Source of the DNA: Paenibacillus planticolens
Lineage (GTDB): Bacteria > Bacillota > Bacilli > Paenibacillales > NBRC-103111
Assembly: GCF_013141725.1 (NCBI RefSeq)
Contig: NZ_WHNZ01000017.1
Location: 124,001 to 188,000 of the forward strand
DNA length: 64,000 nucleotides
Reading direction: 5' to 3'
In this document: piece after piece, positions 63,825 through 64,000 of the stretch
How the letters are laid out: each line of letters opens with the position of its first letter
Numbering within the stretch: position 1 is the stretch's first letter
Translations under genes and position numbers: made by a program
Notes under the pieces: generated by a model
Told to the model about the DNA's origin: nothing
Databases searched by the model: none
Seen by the model: only the letters and a program-made list of their open reading frames with translations

Positions 63825-63838
63825 CTCACTAGCCATAC

Positions 63839-64000
63839 TTACCAAACAAACTCCCGATCCAACCGGCGATAATCCCCCTCACGCATCGGAGCCTCTTCAA
63901 ACACCTGACGCCCGCTGTACAAAGGCTTCTTCGTCCCTTTCGGCGTTATATTCACGACATCGTCACCACGCCATTCCGTTTCAAACGTTTGTCCCACCGC
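63839..64000 (-). CDS. C-terminal end of a gene continuing past the window
   Basis: 53 residues in frame to the window edge: AVGQTFETEWRGDDVVNITP, then KGTKKPLYSGRQVFEEAPMR and EGDYRRLDREFVW, stop at 63839. Composition fits a real GC-rich gene of the same operon. Family not recognised from this fragment. Confidence 0.7.
   Translation of the reverse strand, partial: AVGQTFETEWRGDDVVNITPKGTKKPLYSGRQVFEEAPMREGDYRRLDREFVW

Overview
The window looks like chromosomal DNA of a spore-forming, low-to-moderate GC Firmicute, most likely Paenibacillus or a close relative. The support is a SinR protein very close to the Bacillus subtilis one, an S-layer-homology (SLH) protein, a collagen-like protein behind a sigma-K-like promoter, strong AGGAGG ribosome sites with several TTG starts, and a paeninodin-type lasso peptide cluster. 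No rRNA, tRNA, CRISPR array or intact insertion sequence was found.

Layout. 1-4.9 kb is a regulatory block: PilZ-like protein, Xre repressor, tyrosine-recombinase-like protein, small secreted Asn/Lys/Asp-rich protein, Tat-type metallophosphoesterase, and a sinI / sinR / second sinR-like (slrR-type) locus. 4.9-17.6 kb (minus strand) is exopolysaccharide (EPS) operon 1: UDP-sugar dehydratase, galU, glycosyltransferases, Wzy/EpsG-like polymerase, galE, initiating sugar transferase fused to a beta-propeller, sugar acetyl- and aminotransferase, acyltransferase. 18-22.8 kb holds two divergent paralogous beta-helix proteins. 22.9-31.7 kb (minus) is EPS operon 2: glycosyltransferases, pyruvyltransferase, flippase and acyltransferases, visibly AT-rich. 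31.9-38.8 kb (minus) is a lasso peptide cluster (cyclase, precursor, HPr-kinase-like tailoring kinase, RRE protein, leader peptidase, nucleotidyltransferase, ABC exporter). 38.9-44.4 kb (minus) is an operon with a Wzz-like protein, a tyrosine-kinase-like ATPase, an HlyD-type adaptor, a secreted protein, a second precursor-like peptide, a PqqD protein and a Ser/His signal peptidase. 44.6-46.8 kb has an HD-GYP phosphodiesterase, a LuxR-type regulator and the collagen-like protein. 47-55.5 kb encodes an SLH protein and a 1886-residue multi-repeat surface protein. 56.5-59.5 kb has a GGDEF-like/histidine kinase fusion, YceI, a small protein and MerR. 59.6-60.2 kb is repeat-rich DNA. 60.2-64 kb is a RuBisCO-like protein / DUF1537 kinase / racemase catabolic operon running off the window.

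How the parts connect. Two operator-like palindromes recur. (1) GTTCTTTATAAAGAAC-type sites match the published SinR half-site GTTCTYT. They lie at both EPS operon promoters, where the palindrome fills the 17-bp gap between TTGACA and TAAAAT, as a pair ahead of the lasso cluster, at the small secreted protein and at sinR itself. A SinI/SinR switch probably controls EPS synthesis and, unusually, lasso peptide production. (2) GATAC-N5-GTATC sites occur at the Xre gene, the recombinase, sinI, the Wzz/kinase operon (three sites, one inside the promoter spacer) and a small gene at 58.8 kb. They suggest a second layer, perhaps run by the Xre protein, that controls both sinI and the EPS kinase/second peptide operon.

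Most unusual: the lasso precursor has a near-paeninodin leader, but its first usable acidic acceptor is residue 10 of the core, outside the known 7-9 ring range. A second peptide in the kinase operon, with its own PqqD and signal peptidase, also fits a lasso-like leader.
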